Source: Ferrovum sp. PN-J185
GTDB lineage: Bacteria; Pseudomonadota; Gammaproteobacteria; Burkholderiales; Ferrovaceae
Direction: 5' to 3'
DNA: 64,000 bases
Assembly: GCF_001581925.1 (NCBI RefSeq)
Contig: NZ_LQZA01000005.1
Location: 57,369 to 121,368 of the forward strand
Part shown: positions 56,430-64,000 of the stretch, piece by piece
Numbering within the stretch: position 1 is the stretch's first letter
Layout of the letters: each line of letters opens with the position of its first letter
Notes under the pieces: model-generated
Databases searched by the model: none
What the model was told of the DNA's origin: nothing
The model's input: the letters and a program-made list of their open reading frames with translations, nothing else
Translations under genes and position numbers: made by a program

Positions 56430-58064
56430 TCACCAGTTTCTAAAACGTTTCGGAGGTTGATAGAGTCCGTGTGACGCAATGACTAAGTCCTTAATGGACC
56501 TTGCTGCAAGCCAATCACGATTGGCTTGCGCGGCATTGATACCGATATCTTGAGGGCGTTGAATGACACCACGATCACGTAAGTTTTCCACCATCCGATG
56601 ATCTCTTTTCATACCCACAGGGGTATAGCCTGCGACACCACGAATAGCGTGCTCACGTTCTTCAAGATTACGCGTTAACAATAAGTTAGCTATTCCCTCT
56701 TCAGTGATCACATGGGTAACATCGTCGCCATAGATCATAATTGGTGGCAATGCCATGGCCATGTCATCCATTAATTGCCAGGCGTCCAAGCGTTCAACAA
56801 AAGTAGGTTGGTTCGGGGCTTGCCATGTTTCAAACATTTGTACTACTAATTTTTGTCCGCGAATGAGTGGCGCATCTCCTGCTTTTTGCTGCCCCGCCTT
56901 AAGCCATGCATGACTTGCATGGCGTCTACCTCTGGCATCAGAGCCCATATTTGGCGCTCCACCAAAACCGGTAATTCTCCCTAGCGTGGCAGTTGAACTA
57001 TTAGCCTGTAAATCCATTTGTAGGGTTGAGCCTATAAATAAGTCACAGCCATATAAGCCAGCGGTTTGACAAAAGGCTCGATTCGAGCGCATTGACCCAT
57101 CTCGCCCGGTAAAAAACACATCAGGGCGGGCTTTGATATAGTTTTCCATACCCACTTCTGAACCAAAACTATGAATACTTTTTACAAACCCAGCTTCAAT
57201 GGCGGGAATTAGTGTAGGATGCGGATTAAGTGCCCAGTGCTGGCAAATTTTTCCACGCAAACCAAGCTCAGTGGCATAAGTGGGTAACAATAATTCAATC
57301 GCTGCCGTATCAAAGCCAATACCATGGTTCAAACGTTGAATGTGATAGGGAGCATAAATTCCTTTGATCGCCATCATCGCCATTAATACTTGAACTTCAG
57401 TAATATGTTGAGGATCTCGCGTAAATAAGGGCTCCACATAACTAGGACGTGGTGCTTTGACACAAATATCTACCCAATCGCGCGGTATATCAATACGTGG
57501 TACCTGTTCGACAATCTCATCCACCTGCACAATGACAATACCACTTTTAAATGCAGTGGCTTCAATAATGACAGGGGTGTCTTCTGTATTAGGACCTAAA
57601 TATAAATTCCCCTCACGATCAGCACTTGCAGCTGCAACCAAACAAATATGGGGAGTTAAATCAATAAAATATCGACCGAATAATTCAAGATAAGTGTGTA
57701 TTGCTCCAATCTCAATTTTCTTGTTAGTAACAAGACGAGCTAATTGATGTGATTGTGGCCCTGAAAAAGAAAAATCAACTTTTTTAGCAATACCTTTTTC
57801 AAATAACGCAATATGACTGGGTAAGGCTAAAACAGACTGCACAATATGTAAGTCATGCACTTTATCAGGCTGACACCGACTTAATGCGTCAGCAAGAAAG
57901 TCAGCTTGCTTTTGGTTGTTTCCTTCGAGGCATACACGGTCTCCCGGTTCACAGAGTGCCTCAAGTACCTCGGTAATCTGTCCCGCCTCAATCCACTTAC
58001 CTTGAAGCCAGCTTTTTATACGCGCTAAACGCTCTTGTCTTTTTTGTAACTGTGAGTCCCACAT
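56430..58064 (-). CDS. mdcA: Malonate decarboxylase alpha subunit (acetyl-S-ACP:malonate ACP transferase)
   Basis: 544 residues from the ATG at 58064, the usual family length; longer readings into the transporter gene are unlikely. Signatures are VCLEGNNQKQADFLADALSR, KVDFSFSGPQSHQLARLV, GAIHTYLELFGRYF, and HGIGFDTAAIELLLPTYA. It swaps the acetyl group on MdcC for malonate, releasing acetate. It is the first enzyme gene after the transporter genes. Confidence 0.95.
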   Translation of the reverse strand: MWDSQLQKRQERLARIKSWLQGKWIEAGQITEVLEALCEPGDRVCLEGNNQKQADFLADALSRCQPDKVHDLHIVQSVLALPSHIALFEKGIAKKVDFSFSGPQSHQLARLVTNKKIEIGAIHTYLELFGRYFIDLTPHICLVAAASADREGNLYLGPNTEDTPVIIEATAFKSGIVIVQVDEIVEQVPRIDIPRDWVDICVKAPRPSYVEPLFTRDPQHITEVQVLMAMMAIKGIYAPYHIQRLNHGIGFDTAAIELLLPTYATELGLRGKICQHWALNPHPTLIPAIEAGFVKSIHSFGSEVGMENYIKARPDVFFTGRDGSMRSNRAFCQTAGLYGCDLFIGSTLQMDLQANSSTATLGRITGFGGAPNMGSDARGRRHASHAWLKAGQQKAGDAPLIRGQKLVVQMFETWQAPNQPTFVERLDAWQLMDDMAMALPPIMIYGDDVTHVITEEGIANLLLTRNLEEREHAIRGVAGYTPVGMKRDHRMVENLRDRGVIQRPQDIGINAAQANRDWLAARSIKDLVIASHGLYQPPKRFRNW

Positions 58065-58083
58065 ATTCAATGCTTTATACCTA

Positions 58084-59439
58084 TTAGGAGAGAGCCATAC
58101 CCAACATAGAATTAGGTATTGCAGACACAATCGCCGGAAAAACAGATAACAATATCAAAGATAAAATCATCAATATAATAAATGGCAACACACCCCACAC
58201 CACCTCTTTAAGCGGAATATCTGGGGCAACACTTTTGATAACAAATAAATTGAGCCCCACTGGCGGATGAATTAACCCCATCTCCATGACGATGGTCATC
58301 ATCACACCAAACCAAATCAAATCAAATCCCGCTGCTTTAAGCGGCGGCAGAATAATCGGAGAGGTCATTAAAATAATAGAGACTGGAGGTAAGAAAAAAC
58401 CTAATACGACAATAAAAACCAAAATAGCAATCAATAAAAACCATTTTGATAAATGTAAACCCACTACCCACTGCGCGGCTGATTGGCTGATTTGCAAGTA
58501 GCTCATGACATAAGAATAGAGTAGTGACATACCGACAATTAACATCAGCATACTGGATTCTTTAAGTGTTGCACCTAGAATCGGGGAGAGATCGCGAGGA
58601 CGCCATACACGATAAATAATAAAAATAAGTAGCAGTGCTAGTACGCCCCCTAACCCTGCTGTTTCAGAGGGGGTGGCATACCCACCATAAAGGGCAATCA
58701 TGACACCAATTAATAAAATCACAAAAGGCAGAATACGCGGTAACATCGCTGTTTTTTGTTTCAGCGTAAGTACTTCATTATCAAGATAAGCTGATTTCAC
58801 TCCACCTGACTGATAAATACGAAGTGCTTCTCGGTATTCTTTTTTATAATTCCAAGCAGCATAGATTGAAAACAAGACAACCAACAATAAGCCTGGCCCC
58901 AGTGCTCCTAAAAACAAACGCCCTAAAGACACTTCTGCTGCCACTGAATACAAGATCATGGTAACTGAAGGCGGTAAAAGAATCCCTAAGGTTCCTCCAG
59001 CTGCTATAACACCGGCAGCAAATCGGGATGAATAGCCACGTGCCCGCATTTCAGGAATACCCGCACTGCCGATTGCAGAGCAGGTTGCAGGACTAGATCC
59101 TGCCATGGCAGCAAACAAGGCGCAAGCAAGAATATTGGCTATTCCAAGGCCACCAGGAACACGCCCAAGCCAGGCATGAATAGCCGAATACAAATCAGCC
59201 CCTGCACGAGATTTACCAATTGCTGAACCTTTTAATATAAACAAAGGAATAGACAACAAAGTGATACTCGACATTTCATCATAAACGTTTTGTGACACAG
59301 TATCTAATGAGGAGTGAGGCATAAAAATCAGCATAAATGTAAGTGCTACTGCACCTAAAGCAAAGGCAATAGGAACACCTAACAACATGACAAATAGCGT
59401 TGCAAAACCATATAAAATCCCTATCCATTCAACACTCAT
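58084..59439 (-). CDS. TRAP transporter large permease (DctM family)
   Basis: 451 residues from the ATG at 59439, which overlaps the small-subunit stop (ATGA) and has GGAG 8 bases upstream. About twelve membrane segments are present, with family motifs VMLLGVPIAFALG, AAMAGSSPATCSAIGSAGIPEM, GGTLGILLPPSVTMILY and MTIVMEMGLIHPPVGLNLFVI. With the DctQ and DctP subunits it forms a sodium-driven importer, presumably for malonate. Confidence 0.94.
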   Translation of the reverse strand: MSVEWIGILYGFATLFVMLLGVPIAFALGAVALTFMLIFMPHSSLDTVSQNVYDEMSSITLLSIPLFILKGSAIGKSRAGADLYSAIHAWLGRVPGGLGIANILACALFAAMAGSSPATCSAIGSAGIPEMRARGYSSRFAAGVIAAGGTLGILLPPSVTMILYSVAAEVSLGRLFLGALGPGLLLVVLFSIYAAWNYKKEYREALRIYQSGGVKSAYLDNEVLTLKQKTAMLPRILPFVILLIGVMIALYGGYATPSETAGLGGVLALLLIFIIYRVWRPRDLSPILGATLKESSMLMLIVGMSLLYSYVMSYLQISQSAAQWVVGLHLSKWFLLIAILVFIVVLGFFLPPVSIILMTSPIILPPLKAAGFDLIWFGVMMTIVMEMGLIHPPVGLNLFVIKSVAPDIPLKEVVWGVLPFIILMILSLILLSVFPAIVSAIPNSMLGMALS

Positions 59440-60008
59440 TGATTCGCTCCATATGGCTTTGTCCAACCTGATAATACTTGTAGTAATAATTGCAAATTCA
59501 ACAACATCATTCCTATGCTCATTAAGCCATAAGGAATCCACAAAGGTGGCCCCCACACTGAGGCTGTGGTCATTCCCTGTTGATACGCATCAAGTAATAA
59601 TGCAAAAGATTTCCAAGTAAAAAAACTAATAAATGCCAATGAAATCACATCACATAACCACAAACGAATACGGTTCACTTTACTTGATAACAAACCAGCA
59701 ACGGCTTCAATCGCCACATGCCCTCGTTGTCCTTGTACCGCACCAGATGAAATAAATATCGCACCCACGAGTAAAAAGATAGACGTTTCATCTTGCCAGT
59801 CAGTGGGGATTTTGAGGAAATAACGAAGCACTACACTGGAAGTTAATACCAGACAAGCAGCTACTAAAGCGAGCATTGAGAGCCATGATAGCGTTCGGTG
59901 AATCCAAGATAAACCTATTGATAATCCACGCAACACCCTGATATTAGGGTGTTGCACAAATCCAAGAGGTATATAAGGATTAGTGGGGTTATCGTGACCG
60001 TGACTCAC
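59436..60008 (-). CDS. TRAP transporter small permease (DctQ family)
   Basis: 190 residues with four membrane helices and the family pattern (LSMLALVAACLVLTSSVVLRYF, PTDWQDETSIFLLVGAIFIS, VQGQRGHVAIEAV). It starts with a GTG that overlaps the DctP stop. It scaffolds the large permease. Confidence 0.92.
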   Translation of the reverse strand: MSHGHDNPTNPYIPLGFVQHPNIRVLRGLSIGLSWIHRTLSWLSMLALVAACLVLTSSVVLRYFLKIPTDWQDETSIFLLVGAIFISSGAVQGQRGHVAIEAVAGLLSSKVNRIRLWLCDVISLAFISFFTWKSFALLLDAYQQGMTTASVWGPPLWIPYGLMSIGMMLLNLQLLLQVLSGWTKPYGANQ

Positions 60009-61036
60009 ACTAGTTTTTCCGCTGCTTTAAGTAATTTTGCACAAGAAGCGCTACGGTTAGCAAAATCCTGCCAAGCTGTTCTTCTTGCGATATCTTGCCA
60101 ACGCGCAACTGTAGCTTGGTTCATATCGTGGGCATGACCGCCAGCCTTAATATAAACTTGCGCTACTTTTTCATCATCTGTTTTACAAGCATCGAGTGCA
60201 AATTTTTCCATTTGCGCTCCAACTTTCATAATAAGATCTTGTTCGGGTTTACCTAAACGATTGAATACATCACGTGAAATCATTAATGGCTCAAACATAA
60301 ACCAATAGGTTTTATCTCGTCCCGTGGTTAATTCTTTTGCTACCTCTTCGAGACGGAATGACATTAAGCTTGTACTTGATGTCATCGCAGCATCCAATGC
60401 TCCCGTTTGCATTGAGGCGTAGATTTCATTGGAAGGAACACTCATAACTGAAGCACCTGCCTCTTTTAAGATTAGTTCCATACCGCGACTACCACCACGT
60501 ACTTTTAAACCCTTAACATCAGAGGGCTCAATAATAGCTTTATTACGGCTTGCAACGCCACCGGCTTGCCACACCCAACTTACTAATAAAATTCCTTTGC
60601 TCTCTAACACGTCATAAAGCATCTTGCCCGCTTCAGAGGTTTTAAACTGAACACCTTTTTCGTAGGAAGTAATAATACCTGGCATTAAGCCAATATTGGT
60701 TTCAGGTACTTGACCTCCTGCATAATCAAGAGGAACTAATGACATATCTAGAGCACCGTGACGCATAGCATCAAATTGAGCCTTGGTCTTCATCAAAGAG
60801 GAGTTGGCATAAACCACCGCCTTTAATGCACCATGACTTTGTTTGTCTAACTCAAGTGCAAACTGACGGCATAATCTGTCTCTAAAATCACCGGAAGTTA
60901 GTGTCCCACCAGGAAATTGATGAGAAATTCTTAACTCAGTTGCGGCATTGGCCAAAGGACTCATACCTAAAAGCGATGCGGCGGGGAGCATTGACATACC
61001 CTGGATTAAACGTCTTCTTTGTATATTTATAGTCAT
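60005..61036 (-). CDS. TRAP transporter substrate-binding protein (DctP family)
   Basis: 343 residues. The export signal contains RRRLIQG, resembling a Tat motif, and ends at LANAA near residue 32. Family features are LRISHQFPGGTLTSGDFRDR, GLMPGIITSYEKGVQF, and KGLKVRGGSRGMELILKEAG with the substrate Arg. The AGGAGG ribosome site is 5 bases before the ATG. It leads the malonate operon, so malonate is the likely ligand, by context only. Confidence 0.92.
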   Translation of the reverse strand: MTINIQRRRLIQGMSMLPAASLLGMSPLANAATELRISHQFPGGTLTSGDFRDRLCRQFALELDKQSHGALKAVVYANSSLMKTKAQFDAMRHGALDMSLVPLDYAGGQVPETNIGLMPGIITSYEKGVQFKTSEAGKMLYDVLESKGILLVSWVWQAGGVASRNKAIIEPSDVKGLKVRGGSRGMELILKEAGASVMSVPSNEIYASMQTGALDAAMTSSTSLMSFRLEEVAKELTTGRDKTYWFMFEPLMISRDVFNRLGKPEQDLIMKVGAQMEKFALDACKTDDEKVAQVYIKAGGHAHDMNQATVARWQDIARRTAWQDFANRSASCAKLLKAAEKLV

Positions 61037-61065
61037 TATTTCCTCCTAATATAAAATCCTCTTGC

Positions 61066-61095
61066 AAGATAACGTCTCAGTTATGAAACTGTCAA
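61066..61095 (-). promoter_or_regulatory. Candidate promoter of the malonate operon
   Basis: A perfect TTGACA (61095-61090), an 18-base spacer and TATCTT (61071-61066), 29 bases before the dctP-like ATG. No adjacent regulator gene of the MdcR type is present. Confidence 0.55.
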
Positions 61096-61156
61096 TGTTG
61101 CATATCAAAATTAAACAAAAAAAGAAATAAAAAGAATGAAAAGAAGGTCTAGAAAT

Positions 61157-61185
61157 AAAAAAACCCCTGATTAAGGGGTTTTTTT
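61157..61185 (-). terminator. Terminator of the rRNA operon
   Basis: AAAAAAACCCC and the complementary GGGGTTTTTTT flank a short loop, only 6 bases downstream of the 5S 3' end; the U-run continues on the minus strand. Confidence 0.9.
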
Positions 61186-61191
61186 GAGTAG

Positions 61192-61307
61192 GGAGTCTGG
61201 CGGTGACCTACTTTCGCATGGGCAATCCACACTATCATCGGCGCGGTCTCGTTTCACGGCCCTGTTCGAGATGGGAAGGGGTGGGTCCAAGACGCTATAG
61301 CCGCCAA
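61192..61307 (-). rRNA. rrf: 5S ribosomal RNA
   Basis: About 116 bases on the minus strand from TGGCGGCTATAGCG to GTCACCGCCAGACTCCC. The conserved internal CCATCTCGAACAGGGCCGTGAAA (split into two adjacent parts: CCATCTCGAACAGG and GCCGTGAAA) is present. The ends pair as the terminal helix. Exact ends may vary by a few bases. Confidence 0.95.
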
Positions 61308-61387
61308 ACAAAGCTTAGTCGGTGTCTTCAACTACCAAGAAGAAGTAAATATAAGGTAAATTCACACAGAAGATGTCTGTGATTATA

Positions 61388-64000
<2,613 letters not shown>

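Overview
The window is a compact, AT-rich bacterial chromosome segment that reads as a betaproteobacterium. The markers are the ilvI-ilvH-ilvC-psd-pssA order; the sigma factor, DUF3619, DUF3106 and RDD gene string; the DUF2844/DUF3443 pair; bamC-dapA; and biotin-independent malonate decarboxylase genes. I cannot name a species. There are no insertion sequences, prophage genes or CRISPR arrays.

Layout. 1-4966 (minus strand): an envelope cassette of a Gly-rich exported protein, a Sel1-repeat/caspase-fold protein, a DUF4384 protein and an LPP20-type lipoprotein, followed by the start of a two-partner-secretion outer-membrane transporter cut by the window edge. 5378-13583: yebC-ruvC-ruvA-ruvB-ybgC-tolQRAB-pal-cpoB and tRNA-Lys, closed by a terminator. 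13715-17447: slmA, dksA, pnp, rpsO. 17544-20905: a HipBA-like toxin-antitoxin pair and gamma-glutamyltransferase. 21043-25737: pssA, psd, ilvC, ilvH, ilvI. 25985-27776: the divergent sigma-factor module. 27748-40069: lptG, acsA, class I fumarase, mfd, iscA, cysE, trmJ, suhB, mmsA. 40176-44441: DUF2844, DUF3443, mutS. 44438-51332: slyD-like, peroxiredoxin-like, roxA, a small Ala/Pro lipoprotein, a beta-lactamase-fold hydrolase, bamC, dapA, rfbD, rfbC. 51338-61095: a TRAP transporter and malonate decarboxylase operon ending in a TSUP permease. 61157-64000: the 3' part of an rRNA operon (23S, 5S, terminator).

How the parts fit. The malonate operon encodes uptake (DctPQM-like), the decarboxylase subunits (MdcA, C, D, E), synthesis and attachment of the unusual CoA-derived prosthetic group (a fused MdcG-MdcB protein) and malonyl loading (MdcH). 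Acetate released by the decarboxylase could be activated by the AcsA encoded in the same window. The Tol-Pal genes, BamC, LptG, PssA and Psd form an envelope-biogenesis theme, and the RuvABC, MutS and Mfd genes a DNA-repair theme.

Most worth a second look: the caspase cassette beside the secretion transporter; ruvC, whose only sensible start is an ATT codon; a strong terminator-like hairpin inside the first codons of cpoB; the MdcG-MdcB fusion; a peroxiredoxin that has lost its active-site Pro and Thr; and a small lipoprotein gene with a near-consensus promoter and terminator.
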